Assembly (NCBI RefSeq): GCF_028649395.1
Contig: NZ_JAQSUW010000017.1
Span: 62,001 to 126,000 of the forward strand
Source of the DNA: Pseudomonas sp. Gutcm_11s
GTDB lineage: Bacteria; Pseudomonadota; Gammaproteobacteria; Pseudomonadales; Pseudomonadaceae
Length of the DNA: 64,000 nt
Direction: 5' to 3'
The notes beneath the pieces were generated by a model. It was not told the origin of the DNA, made no database searches, and worked only from the letters and a program-made list of their open reading frames with translations. The position numbers and the translations under genes are program-made. Shown piece after piece: positions 28,866 to 37,628 of the stretch (positions are counted from its first letter, which is position 1; each line of letters starts with the position of its first letter).

Positions 28866-29420
28866 ATGAGTGGTTGGCAGATACAGCGGGTGGCACGTGT
28901 GGTGCGTGAAGGCGGCGTGATCGCCTACCCCACCGAGGCCGTCTGGGGCCTGGGTTGCGATCCATGGAACGAGGCCGCGGTGGATCGCCTGCTGGCACTC
29001 AAGGACCGCCCGGTGCACAAGGGCGTGATCTTGGTGGCGGACAGCATCGAACAGTTCGACTTCCTCCTGGACGACCTGCCCGAGCGCTGGATCGACCGCC
29101 TGGCCAGCACCTGGCCGGGACCCAACACCTGGCTGGTACCGCATCAGGATCGCCTGCCGCGCTGGATCACCGGCCGGCACGACAGCGTCGCCCTGCGCGT
29201 TAGCGCTCATCCGCTGGTGCGAGACCTCTGCGCCCTCACCGGCCCGCTGGTATCCACCTCGGCCAACCCGGCGGGACGGCCCTCGGCGCGTTCGCGCCTG
29301 CGCGTCGAGCAGTATTTCCCGCGCCAGCTGGATGCCGTGCTCGGCGGCGCCCTGGGCGGGCGCCGCAACCCCAGCCTGATTCGTGATCTGCGCACGGGCG
29401 ATGTGATCCGCCCATCCTGA
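28866..29420 (+). CDS. tsaC: Threonylcarbamoyl-AMP synthase
   Basis: TsaC makes threonylcarbamoyl-AMP for the t6A37 modification of ANN-decoding tRNAs. The 184-residue protein is the short form without the Sua5 C-terminal domain and has the YrdC-fold residues in YPTEAVWGLGCDP, LALKDRP and STSANPAGRPS. AGGGGG six bases before the ATG at 28866 supports that start over the GTG at 28860. It lies 40 bases after dprA, and its stop is four bases from the convergent qor stop. Confidence 0.93.
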   Translation: MSGWQIQRVARVVREGGVIAYPTEAVWGLGCDPWNEAAVDRLLALKDRPVHKGVILVADSIEQFDFLLDDLPERWIDRLASTWPGPNTWLVPHQDRLPRWITGRHDSVALRVSAHPLVRDLCALTGPLVSTSANPAGRPSARSRLRVEQYFPRQLDAVLGGALGGRRNPSLIRDLRTGDVIRPS

Positions 29421-29424
29421 CTTC

Positions 29425-30402
29425 TTACGGAATCAGGATGGTCGAGCCGGTGGTCTGCCGGCCGCTCAGCGCTTCCTGAGCCTTGGCCGCATCGGTTAGC
29501 GCATAGCGCTGGCCGATCTCCACCTTGATTGCACCACTGGCAATCAGGCCGAACAGCTCGTCGGCCATGGCCTGCAGGTTCGCGGCGTTGTTGGCGTAAT
29601 GGCCCAGGGTCGGCCGGGTCACGTAGAGAGAGCCCTTCTGCGCCAGCACGCCGAGGTTGACCCCCGTGACCGCGCCCGAGGCGTTGCCGAAGCTCACCAG
29701 CAGGCCGCGCGGTGCCACGCAGTCCAGCGAACGCTCCCAGGTGTCCTTGCCCACCGAGTCGTAGACCACCGGGCACTTGGCGCCGCCGGTCAGCTCCAGA
29801 ACCCGTTGCACCACATCCTCGTGGCTGTAGTCGATGGTCGCCCAGGCGCCGTTGGCCTTGGCCAGCGCTGCCTTCTCCGGCGACGACACGGTGCCGATCA
29901 GCTGCACGCCCAGGGTACGCGCCCACTGGCAGGCGATCAGCCCGACGCCGCCGGCCGCGGCGTGCCAGAGAATGGTCTGCCCCGCCTCGACCTGGTAGGT
30001 CTGGCGCAACAGGTACTGCACGGTGAGGCCCTTGAGCAGCACCGCTGCGGCCTGCTCGAAGGAGATCGAGTCCGGCAGCTTGACCAGGTGCTGCGCCGGC
30101 AGCACATGCAGCTCGCCATAGGCACCGAGCGGGCCGGTGGCATAGGCCACGCGGTCGCCGACCTTGAGGTGGCTCACCGCACTGCCCACCGCCTCCACTT
30201 CGCCGGCGCCCTCGCCGCCCAGGCCGGACGGCAGGCTCGGCGGTTGATACAGGCCACTGCGGTAGTAGGTGTCGATGAAGTTCAGGCCGATGGCGCGGTT
30301 GCGTACGCGTACCTCCTGCGGGCCAGGCTCGCTTGCCGACTGGTCGACCAGCTCGAGCACGTCGCTGCCGCCGTGGCGGGAAAACTGGATGCGTTTGGCC
30401 AT
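29425..30402 (-). CDS. qor: NADPH:quinone reductase (zinc-independent MDR family)
   Basis: This is an NADPH-dependent one-electron quinone reductase of the medium-chain dehydrogenase family. The 325-residue protein begins MAKRIQFSRHGGSDVLELV and has the nucleotide-binding AAAGGVGLIACQWA and YDSVGKDT motifs; the zinc-ligand cysteines of alcohol dehydrogenases are absent, as expected. The ATG at 30402 is the family start. The hemF gene begins divergently 117 bases away. Confidence 0.94.
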   Translation of the reverse strand: MAKRIQFSRHGGSDVLELVDQSASEPGPQEVRVRNRAIGLNFIDTYYRSGLYQPPSLPSGLGGEGAGEVEAVGSAVSHLKVGDRVAYATGPLGAYGELHVLPAQHLVKLPDSISFEQAAAVLLKGLTVQYLLRQTYQVEAGQTILWHAAAGGVGLIACQWARTLGVQLIGTVSSPEKAALAKANGAWATIDYSHEDVVQRVLELTGGAKCPVVYDSVGKDTWERSLDCVAPRGLLVSFGNASGAVTGVNLGVLAQKGSLYVTRPTLGHYANNAANLQAMADELFGLIASGAIKVEIGQRYALTDAAKAQEALSGRQTTGSTILIP

Positions 30403-30519
30403 GTCCTGCACTCCTGACAAAGAAGACCATCCAAGCGCCGGCACTGACGGCCGTCAAGTCCGTCGGGGGCGACGATGGTATGCTTGCGCCCCTCTTCCGC
30501 CTCTGCCCGGACCATTGCC

Positions 30520-31440
30520 GTGAGTGAACGTACCCAGGCCGTGAAGGCCTACCTGCTCGACCTGCAGGATCGCATCTGCGCCGCCCTCGAAGCCGAAGAT
30601 GGCGGTGTCCGCTTCTTCGAAGACAGCTGGGAGCGTCCCGCCGGCGGCGGTGGTCGTACCCGCGTGATCGAGAACGGCGCGCTGATCGAAAAGGGCGGCG
30701 TGAACTTCTCCCATGTGTTTGGCGACAGCCTGCCGCCATCGGCCAGTGCCCACCGTCCCGAGTTGGTCGGGCGCGGCTTCGAGGCCATGGGCGTATCCCT
30801 GGTGATCCACCCGGAGAACCCGCACGTGCCCACCTCTCATGCCAACGTGCGCTTCTTCAGCGCCGAGAAGGAAGGCGAGGAAGCGGTCTGGTGGTTCGGC
30901 GGCGGCTTCGACCTGACGCCCTACTACGCCGTTGAGGAAGACTGCGTGCACTGGCACCAGGTTGCCCGTGACGCCTGCGCGCCGTTCGGCGCCGAGGTCT
31001 ATCCGAAGTTCAAGGAGTGGTGCGACCGCTACTTCCACCTCAAGCACCGCGGCGAGCCGCGCGGCATTGGCGGGCTGTTCTTCGACGACCTCAACCAGTG
31101 GGACTTCGACACCAGCTTCGCCTTCCTGCGCGCCATCGGCGATGCCTACATCCAGGCCTACCTGCCGATCGTCCAGCGCCGCAAGGCCACCCCGTTCACC
31201 GAGCAGCAGCGCGAGTTCCAGGCCTTCCGCCGTGGCCGCTACGTCGAGTTTAACCTGGTGTTCGACCGCGGCACCCTGTTCGGCCTGCAGTCCGGCGGGC
31301 GCACCGAATCCATCCTCATGTCGCTGCCGCCGCACGTGCGCTGGGGCTATGACTGGAAGCCCGAACCGGGCAGCGAGGAAGCGCGCCTGACCGAGTACTT
31401 CCTGCAGGACCGTGACTGGCTTGGCGAGGCTGGCCTGTGA
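30520..31440 (+). CDS. hemF: Oxygen-dependent coproporphyrinogen-III oxidase
   Basis: HemF converts coproporphyrinogen III to protoporphyrinogen IX in haem synthesis using oxygen. The GTG at 30520 gives 306 residues, close to the normal length; a more distant ATG would add an unconserved peptide. Conserved motifs include WERPAGGGGRTRV, GVNFSHV, WWFGGGFDLTPYY, FFDDLN and RRGRYVEFNLVFDRGT. The stop overlaps the aroE start (GTGA), so the two are translationally coupled as in other pseudomonads. Confidence 0.97.
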   Translation: MSERTQAVKAYLLDLQDRICAALEAEDGGVRFFEDSWERPAGGGGRTRVIENGALIEKGGVNFSHVFGDSLPPSASAHRPELVGRGFEAMGVSLVIHPENPHVPTSHANVRFFSAEKEGEEAVWWFGGGFDLTPYYAVEEDCVHWHQVARDACAPFGAEVYPKFKEWCDRYFHLKHRGEPRGIGGLFFDDLNQWDFDTSFAFLRAIGDAYIQAYLPIVQRRKATPFTEQQREFQAFRRGRYVEFNLVFDRGTLFGLQSGGRTESILMSLPPHVRWGYDWKPEPGSEEARLTEYFLQDRDWLGEAGL

Positions 31441-32258
31441 GCGACCGTTACGGCGTGTTCGGCAACCCCATCGGCCACAGCAAGTCGCCGCTGATCCACG
31501 GCATGTTTGCCGCGCAGACCGGCGAGCAGCTGTCCTACGAGGCGCTGCTGGCGCCGTTGGACGACTTTGCCGGCTACGCCCGCGCCTTCTTCGCCACCGG
31601 CCGGGGCGGCAATGTCACCGTGCCGTTCAAGGAAGAGGCCTATCGCCTGGCCGATGAGCTGAGCGAGCGCGCCCGTCGCGCCGGTGCGGTGAACACCCTT
31701 AAAAAGCTCGATGACGGCCGCCTGCTCGGCGACAACACCGACGGTGCCGGACTGGTCCGCGACCTGACGGTGAATGCCGGCATCGACTTGGCGGACAAGC
31801 GCATCCTCCTGCTCGGCGCCGGTGGTGCCGTGCGCGGCGTGCTGGAGCCGCTGCTGGCCGAGCGCCCGCAGAGCCTGACCATCGCCAACCGCACGGTGGA
31901 GAAGGCCGAGCAGCTGGCGCGCGAGTTCGCCGATCTGGGCCCGGTGGCCGCAGCCGGCTTCGACTGGCTCAGCGAGCCGGTCGACCTGATCATCAACGGC
32001 ACCTCGGCCTCGCTGGCCGGCGAACTGCCGCCGCTCGACCCGAGCCTGATCCAACCTGGCCACACCGTCTGCTACGACATGATGTACGGCAAGCAGCAGA
32101 CCGCGTTCAACCGCTGGGCTTTTGATCATGGCGCGGCGCGCTGCATCGACGGCTTGGGCATGCTGGTGGAGCAAGCCGCCGAGGCCTTCTTCGTCTGGCG
32201 CGGCGTGCGTCCGCAGAGTGCGGCGGTACTGGCGGAACTGCGCAGCCAGCTGAGCTGA
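31437..32258 (+). CDS. aroE: Shikimate dehydrogenase (NADP+)
   Basis: AroE reduces 3-dehydroshikimate in the aromatic amino acid pathway. The 273-residue protein starts at a GTG overlapping the hemF stop; it has the shikimate-binding NPIGHSKSP and GGNVTVPFKE (catalytic Lys), DNTDGAG (catalytic Asp), and the NADP-binding LLGAGGAVRGV with IANRTVEKA. Confidence 0.97.
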   Translation: MSDRYGVFGNPIGHSKSPLIHGMFAAQTGEQLSYEALLAPLDDFAGYARAFFATGRGGNVTVPFKEEAYRLADELSERARRAGAVNTLKKLDDGRLLGDNTDGAGLVRDLTVNAGIDLADKRILLLGAGGAVRGVLEPLLAERPQSLTIANRTVEKAEQLAREFADLGPVAAAGFDWLSEPVDLIINGTSASLAGELPPLDPSLIQPGHTVCYDMMYGKQQTAFNRWAFDHGAARCIDGLGMLVEQAAEAFFVWRGVRPQSAAVLAELRSQLS

Positions 32259-32259
32259 C

Positions 32260-33114
32260 ATGCGCTACCTGCTGGTCGTCACGGCCCTCTGGGCCTTTTC
32301 CTTCAGCTTGATCGGCGAGTACCTGGCCGGCCGTGTCGACAGCGACTTCGCCGTGCTGGCGCGGGTGCTGATCGCCGCGTTGGTTTTTCTGCCTTTCACC
32401 CTCTGGCGCGGTTTGCCGTGGCGCCTGCTGGCCGGCTTTTGGCTGGCCGGCGCGCTGCAGTTCGGCATCACCTACCTGTGCCTGTACCGCAGCTTCCAGG
32501 TGCTGACGGTGCCCGAGGTGCTGCTGTTCACCGTGCTCACGCCGATCTACGTGACCCTGCTCGACGATGCCCTGGCGCGGCGCTTCAGCCCCTGGGCGCT
32601 GGTGGCCGCGCTGGTCGCCGTGGGCGGCGGGGTGATCATTCGCTTCGACAAGCTGGAAGGTGACTACCTGCTCGGCTTCATCCTGCTGCAGGTGGCCAAC
32701 GCCACCTTCGCCGCCGGCCAGGTGCTGTGCCGCCGCTTGCTGCTGCACTACCAGCCGATGCAGCCGCTGCACCGCTTCTTCGGCCACTTCTTCCTAGGCG
32801 CCCTGGTGTTGGCGCTGCCGTCGTTCCTGCTGTTCGGCAATCCGGACAAGCTGCCGCAAACCTTCGTGCAGTGGGGCGTGCTGGCCTGGATGGGCCTGTT
32901 CGCCACGGCCCTGGGCCTGTACTGGTGGGTCAAGGGCAGCACCCAGGTGGACGCCGGCACCCTGGCGATCATGAACGAGCTGCACGTGCCAGCCGGGCTG
33001 CTGGTCAACCTGCTGATCTGGAACCGCGACTTCGACCTGCCGCGCCTGGCCGCCGGCGGCGCGGTGATCCTCGCCGCCATGTGGCTGAACCAGCGTGGTC
33101 GGCGGGCGGCCTGA
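32260..33114 (+). CDS. DMT-superfamily (EamA) transporter
   Basis: The 284-residue protein has about ten hydrophobic segments arranged as two EamA repeats, typical of drug/metabolite exporters of the inner membrane. The gene starts one base after the aroE stop, so it is probably co-transcribed with hemF-aroE. The substrate cannot be inferred. Its stop is seven bases from the end of the convergent CigR-like gene. Confidence 0.88.
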   Translation: MRYLLVVTALWAFSFSLIGEYLAGRVDSDFAVLARVLIAALVFLPFTLWRGLPWRLLAGFWLAGALQFGITYLCLYRSFQVLTVPEVLLFTVLTPIYVTLLDDALARRFSPWALVAALVAVGGGVIIRFDKLEGDYLLGFILLQVANATFAAGQVLCRRLLLHYQPMQPLHRFFGHFFLGALVLALPSFLLFGNPDKLPQTFVQWGVLAWMGLFATALGLYWWVKGSTQVDAGTLAIMNELHVPAGLLVNLLIWNRDFDLPRLAAGGAVILAAMWLNQRGRRAA

Positions 33115-33120
33115 GCCGCC

Positions 33121-33624
33121 TCAGTTCAGCACGCCCTGCAGGATGGTGTAGACGATGCCGGTGGTCACGGTGATCAGCACCACGTCGCTGCCGACCCGGC
33201 GCCATTCGTACCCCGCGTAGTGCGGCAGGCCATGCAGAGCACGCTCGTCCAGGCGCTTGCCGTAGCCGGGCGGCAGCGGCTGGCCCTGGCGAATGTGCAC
33301 GCCGGGCGGCACGGCCGGGCCACGGCCGATCTGTGCGCGGCGTTCGTGGAAGGCCCGATGTACGTCGGCGAAGTTTCGCGGTGGCGCCTGGTGATGGTCA
33401 TTCGATGGACGTTGCTGCGCCTGTTGCTGAGGCGGCCTCTGCTGCTGCGCGGAGCCCTGCCCCGGCTGTTGCGGGCGCTGCTGATCCTGGCGGCCGCGTG
33501 GCTCCTGGTGTTGTTCCTGGCGCTGCTCCGGCGGGTTCTGCGGTGCGGCGTGGGCGTCGAGCAGGCTGCTGCTGCCGATCAGGAACAGGCCCAACAGGGC
33601 GAAGGCGGGATGTGGCTGTTTCAT
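33121..33624 (-). CDS. CigR/RcnB-like periplasmic protein
   Basis: The 167-residue protein has a signal peptide (to about residue 26) followed by a Gln/Pro/Arg-rich low-complexity region. A conserved C-terminal part resembles Salmonella CigR: VPPGVHIRQGQPLPPGYGKR by position, HGLPHYAGYEWRRVGSDVVL, and a short hydrophobic tail. CigR is known as an anti-virulence regulator in Salmonella; in Pseudomonas the role is unknown. Its promoter lies in the 232-base region shared with pbpG, next to CTTTACC repeats. Confidence 0.75.
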   Translation of the reverse strand: MKQPHPAFALLGLFLIGSSSLLDAHAAPQNPPEQRQEQHQEPRGRQDQQRPQQPGQGSAQQQRPPQQQAQQRPSNDHHQAPPRNFADVHRAFHERRAQIGRGPAVPPGVHIRQGQPLPPGYGKRLDERALHGLPHYAGYEWRRVGSDVVLITVTTGIVYTILQGVLN

Positions 33625-33713
33625 CGGGGGTGATCCTCGCGGAACTGCTGGCGGGTAGGCACCTGGTGGTGCGTCTTGCCTGTTTAGTCCACGGGCGCAG
33701 CGGCGAAATCCTC

Positions 33714-33743
33714 GGTAAAGACATCTTTACCCTGACCTTTACC
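33714..33743. promoter_or_regulatory. GGTAAAG/CTTTACC repeat cluster, candidate operator
   Basis: GGTAAAG (33714-33720) faces CTTTACC (33725-33731), and a second CTTTACC follows at 33737-33743, exactly 12 bases further. The cluster sits between the divergent CigR-like and pbpG genes. Direct repeats at about one helical turn are typical of OmpR-type response regulators; the regulator is not known. Confidence 0.45.
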
Positions 33744-33856
33744 TTGCGGATACAAAGCGCGGGACGACCGGCTGCCGACCGCGAGGCGCTTTCCGTATAC
33801 TGCGCGGGCCAGCAAGGACCGCTGTGGCATCCCATCACCCAGAGCGGAATGTACTT

Positions 33857-34753
33857 GTGAAGATTCTTCGTTACCTGGCCGGCGTGGTTCTGGCCGGCGC
33901 GGCCCTGGTGGCCCACGCCTCCCCCCAAGTCCAGGAACTGGCCTCCGGCAGCGCCCTGCTGGTCGACCTCAATACCAACCAGATTCTCTACTCCAGCAAC
34001 CCGGACCTGCAGGTGCCGATCGCCTCGGTGACCAAGCTGATGACCGCCATGGTGACGCTGGACGCCAAGCCGAACATGAACGAGCAGCTCGACGTGGTGA
34101 TCCGCGACGTGCCGGAGATGCGCGGTATCTACTCGCGCGTGCGCCTGGGCAGCGTGCTGAGCCGCCACGACATGCTGCTGCTGACCCTGATGAGCTCGGA
34201 AAACCGCGCCGCCGCCAGCCTGGCCCATCACTACCCGGGCGGCGTACCGGCTTTCCTCGCGGCGATGAACGCCAAGGCCCGCGCCCTGGGCATGACCCAC
34301 ACCCGCTACCGCGACCCGACCGGCCTGTCCGAGGGCAACGTCTCCACCGCCAACGACCTGATCAAGCTGGTCAAGGCCGCCGGCCAGTACCCGCTGATCG
34401 GTCAGCTCAGCAGCACCCGTGAGCACATCCAGCAGTTCAACAAGCCGCGCTACAGCCTGGGCTTCCGCAACACCAACGGCCTGGTGCACAAGCCCAACTG
34501 GAGCATCCAGCTGACCAAGACCGGCTTCACCAACGCCGCCGGCCACTGCCTGGTGATGCGCACCCAGATGGGCGGCCGCCCGGTGGCCTTCGTGGTGCTG
34601 GATGCCTTCGGCAAGTACACCCACATGGCCGACGCCAACCGCCTCAAGCGTTGGCTGGAAACTGGCCAGGTGACCAAGGTGGCGCCGGCGGCGCTGGCCT
34701 ACAAGCAGCAGCGACAGGCCGCGCGAGCGCGCACCATGCAGGCGGCGCAGTAA
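33857..34753 (+). CDS. pbpG: D-alanyl-D-alanine endopeptidase (PBP7)
   Basis: This periplasmic serine peptidase cleaves D-Ala-meso-DAP cross-links of peptidoglycan. The three penicillin-binding motifs are present: SVTK (SxxK), SSEN (SxN) and KTG. A signal peptide (KILRYLAGVVLAGAALVAHA) follows the GTG at 33857, which I take as start (298 residues); the upstream ATG would put 11 charged residues before the signal. A bidirectional terminator follows. Confidence 0.93.
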   Translation: MKILRYLAGVVLAGAALVAHASPQVQELASGSALLVDLNTNQILYSSNPDLQVPIASVTKLMTAMVTLDAKPNMNEQLDVVIRDVPEMRGIYSRVRLGSVLSRHDMLLLTLMSSENRAAASLAHHYPGGVPAFLAAMNAKARALGMTHTRYRDPTGLSEGNVSTANDLIKLVKAAGQYPLIGQLSSTREHIQQFNKPRYSLGFRNTNGLVHKPNWSIQLTKTGFTNAAGHCLVMRTQMGGRPVAFVVLDAFGKYTHMADANRLKRWLETGQVTKVAPAALAYKQQRQAARARTMQAAQ

Positions 34754-34766
34754 CTGTTTCGCTAAG

Positions 34767-34795
34767 AAAAAGCCCGGCAATAGCCGGGCTTTTTT
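34767..34795. terminator. Bidirectional terminator between pbpG and the RTX gene
   Basis: AAAAAGCCCGGC (34767-34778) pairs with GCCGGGCTTTTT (34783-34794) around AATA; both strands end in a T run, so it can stop both convergent transcripts. Confidence 0.92.
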
Positions 34796-34833
34796 ATACG
34801 GTTGTTGTGGACTCTTCGTGCATGCCCGGACTG

Positions 34834-36147
34834 TCAGGCGATGAAGTCGGCCAGTGACACGCTGCTGACGCCCAGCAGTTGAATGGCGAACTCTGCGCTG
34901 GCATCGGCATCCGTGTTGCCGTACAGCACGCCGTTCACCAATTTTAGCTGGCCCGCCTGAGTAAAGGCTGCGGTACTGTTGATGATTGCGGTGAAGGCAT
35001 CGTTGTCGGCCGTGGCGGTATTGGCATCCAGGGTAGAGAGATCGATACGATCAGAGCCGCTGATGAAGTCGGTGATGATGTCCCAGTTAGTACTGGTCAG
35101 TCCTATCTCAGAAAGGGTGTTGAAGTCGAATATATCGTTGCCGGCACCGCCGTTCAGCGAGTCCTTGCCAGCACCGCCGATCAGCCTGTCATCACCACCA
35201 CCACCATAAATCGAGTCATTGCCGGCCCTGCCATTCAGCACATTGCTAGCGTTGTTGCCAGTTAATTTGTTGGCCAATTCGTTTCCGTTACCGACGCTCT
35301 CTGCAGTTCCGGAAAGGCGAAGGTTTTCCTGTGAGGTGCCCAACCTATACGTCACCGTGGACAGAATCGTGTCGGTTCCTCCATTGGCGGCCTCAGAGAC
35401 AATATCGCCTGAGTTGTCGACGTAATAAGTGTCGTTGCCCAGGCCGCCAGCCATGATGTCGGCACCGGCCATACCATTCAGAATATTCTTGCCACTGTTG
35501 CCCGCCAGGATGTTGCCCAGGCTATTTCCCGTGCCATTGATGGCCGCAGTGCCGGAGAGGGAGAGATACTCCAGGTTGTCACCAAGCGTGGTGCTGATCG
35601 AGGACACCAGCGTGTCAGTTCCTCCAGCAGCGCTGGACTCGATGACCTTATCGTAGGCGTTATCGATGTAGTAGGTGTCGTTGCCGTTGCCGCCATCGAG
35701 GGTGTCGATGCCCAGCCCGCCGTTCAGGACATCGTTGCCTTCATTGCCATACAGCAGATCATTGCCGGCATTGCCGTAGAGCGTGTCGTTACCCGAGTAG
35801 CCGGAGAAATTATCGTTGTACTTGGAGCCGATCACCGTATCGGCCTGGCGCAGCATCAGCGCCATTAGTGCCGCGCCATTGCCGCTGGAATAATAGTTGT
35901 AGGCTGTTACCGAGCTGATCGAGAAGCCACTGATGCTGACGAAGTTGGATCCACCCTGCGCATAGCTGTAGCCCCGCAGGGTTCCACCAATGACGTCGCC
36001 GTAATCGTTGTACGAGAAGCTGCCGGAATAGACTTCCCTGTGATAGCCATCGCTGATGGTGATATTGGAGCCTGTGCCTGTCACGTTACCGGCCCAGGGG
36101 CTGGTATCGAACTTCGTATAGGACTGGTAGAGGTTCACTGTTGCCAT
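34834..36147 (-). CDS. RTX-repeat calcium-binding protein, probable type I secretion substrate
   Basis: The 437-residue protein has no signal peptide. After an N-terminal domain of about 120 residues rich in Tyr/Ser/Gly come several nonapeptide repeats of the GGxGxD type in two or three blocks (GNAGNDLLYG, GGNGNDTYYIDN, GGLGNDTYYVDN, GGGGDDRLIGGAGKDSLNGGAGNDIFDF by position). It ends in a hydrophobic/acidic tail (SVSLADFIA) typical of type I secretion signals. No ABC exporter genes are in the window. Codon use looks less GC-rich than the neighbours (many TTA, ATA, AAT-type codons), suggesting transfer. The enzymatic role, if any, is unclear. The ATG at 36147 is my choice; an upstream in-frame ATG is at 36162. 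Confidence 0.82.
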   Translation of the reverse strand: MATVNLYQSYTKFDTSPWAGNVTGTGSNITISDGYHREVYSGSFSYNDYGDVIGGTLRGYSYAQGGSNFVSISGFSISSVTAYNYYSSGNGAALMALMLRQADTVIGSKYNDNFSGYSGNDTLYGNAGNDLLYGNEGNDVLNGGLGIDTLDGGNGNDTYYIDNAYDKVIESSAAGGTDTLVSSISTTLGDNLEYLSLSGTAAINGTGNSLGNILAGNSGKNILNGMAGADIMAGGLGNDTYYVDNSGDIVSEAANGGTDTILSTVTYRLGTSQENLRLSGTAESVGNGNELANKLTGNNASNVLNGRAGNDSIYGGGGDDRLIGGAGKDSLNGGAGNDIFDFNTLSEIGLTSTNWDIITDFISGSDRIDLSTLDANTATADNDAFTAIINSTAAFTQAGQLKLVNGVLYGNTDADASAEFAIQLLGVSSVSLADFIA

Positions 36148-36261
36148 CAGCAGTACGTCCATGTCGAGGAATATCCGCGCATTCTGGTGGCCATTGGCTA
36201 CATCTCGCAAGATCTGCCGACGCCTGCCACCTTCTGCTCAGGACTGGCAACACCCTGGCTC

Positions 36262-37611
36262 TCAGAGGAACCAACGAAACTCCCGCGCGCTGACCTCGTT
36301 CATGAAGTCCAGGTGGTCGTGGCGCTTGTTCTCGCAGTAGACGAAGACGAACTCGCCGCCGAGCTTTTCCTTCACCACCTCGTGCGCCTCCATCTGCGCC
36401 ACGGCGGTGAGCATGTCCTTGGGGAAGGCCACGCCGCTGTCGCGGTCGTCGTTGAGTGAGGGGATTGGCTCCAGTTCCTGCTCCAGGCCGTGCTCCATGC
36501 CGCTGAGGATGGCCGCCAGCACCAGGTAGGGGTTGGCGTCGGCGCCGGCCAGGCGGTGTTCGATGCGCAGGTTGCGGCCGTCGGACTCGGGGATACGGAT
36601 GCATGCGTCGCGGTCCTCGAAGCCCCAGCTGGCCTGGCTCGCCGCGTTCACTCGCGAGCCGTAGCGGCGATAGGCGTTGTGGTTGGCGGCGAAGATCGGC
36701 ATGCAGTGCGGCAGCAGTTCCAGGCAGCCAGCCACGGCGTGGCGCAGCGGGCGCTGGTTATTGCCGTCGAGCAGGTTGTTGCCGGCCTCGTCGTACAGGC
36801 TGACGTGCACGTGCATGCCGCTGCCCGGCGCGTCCAGGTAGGGCTTGCTCATGAAGCTGGCCCTGTAGCCGTTCTTCATGGCCACGCCGCGGGTGCTGCG
36901 GCAGAACAGGGCGGCCTGGTCGGCGGCGTGCAGGCCGTCGTCGCAGTGGGCGAAGTTGATCTCGAACTGGCCGGGGCCGATTTCGGCGGTGATCACGTTG
37001 GCGTCCACGCCCTGTTCCTGGGCCGCTTCGACCATCTCATGCAGCACATCGGAGAAGCGCGACAGGCGCTCGATGTGCATGTTCGGCTGGTCGTCTTCGT
37101 CGTCGGTCAGCGGGTCGCGCGGGAACTGCGGCAGGCCGTCCTGCAGCTTGCGGTCGAACAGGTAGAACTCCAGTTCGAAGGCCACCACCGGGCGGATGCC
37201 CTTGGCCTGCAGGCGCTGCAATACACGGGCGAGCACCTCGCGTGGCTCGAACTCGATGGGCGCCCCGGTGCCGTCGGAGCTGATCAGCATCTGTCCCAGC
37301 GGCTGGCTCTCCCAGCGCACCGGCTTGAGGCTGCCGGGGATCAGCCGGCGCGGCGCATCCGGGTCGCCGTCGTTGAAGCAGTAGTCGCCGATCGGGTGCA
37401 GGCCGCCCTGGGCGCCGAGCAGCACGCAGTTCTGCGGCAGTTTGAGCGGGCCGCCGGCGGCGACCTTCTCCAGCATGTCGAGGGGGTAGCGCTTGCCGTA
37501 GAAATGCCCGGGGATGTCCAGGCAGATCAGGTCGACGTAGCGCACGTCGGGGTGGGCGGCGCGGAAGGCGCGGACTTCGCTGAGCAGGTCGGGGAATCTT
37601 GTTGTTGTCAT
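36262..37611 (-). CDS. puuA: Gamma-glutamylpolyamine synthetase (PuuA/PauA-type glutamine synthetase)
   Basis: This glutamine-synthetase homologue ligates glutamate to putrescine or another polyamine using ATP, the first step of the gamma-glutamylated polyamine route. The 449-residue protein has the GS beta-grasp and catalytic motifs: FELEFYLFD, EIGPGQFEINF, GSGMHVHVSL, ANHNAYRRYGSR and RIEHRLAGADANPYL. P. aeruginosa has several PauA paralogues with different polyamine preferences, so the exact substrate is uncertain. It is the last of a three-gene minus-strand operon, 17 bases after the cupin regulator gene. Confidence 0.9.
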   Translation of the reverse strand: MTTTRFPDLLSEVRAFRAAHPDVRYVDLICLDIPGHFYGKRYPLDMLEKVAAGGPLKLPQNCVLLGAQGGLHPIGDYCFNDGDPDAPRRLIPGSLKPVRWESQPLGQMLISSDGTGAPIEFEPREVLARVLQRLQAKGIRPVVAFELEFYLFDRKLQDGLPQFPRDPLTDDEDDQPNMHIERLSRFSDVLHEMVEAAQEQGVDANVITAEIGPGQFEINFAHCDDGLHAADQAALFCRSTRGVAMKNGYRASFMSKPYLDAPGSGMHVHVSLYDEAGNNLLDGNNQRPLRHAVAGCLELLPHCMPIFAANHNAYRRYGSRVNAASQASWGFEDRDACIRIPESDGRNLRIEHRLAGADANPYLVLAAILSGMEHGLEQELEPIPSLNDDRDSGVAFPKDMLTAVAQMEAHEVVKEKLGGEFVFVYCENKRHDHLDFMNEVSAREFRWFL

Positions 37612-37628
37612 GGCGATATCTGCAAAGG

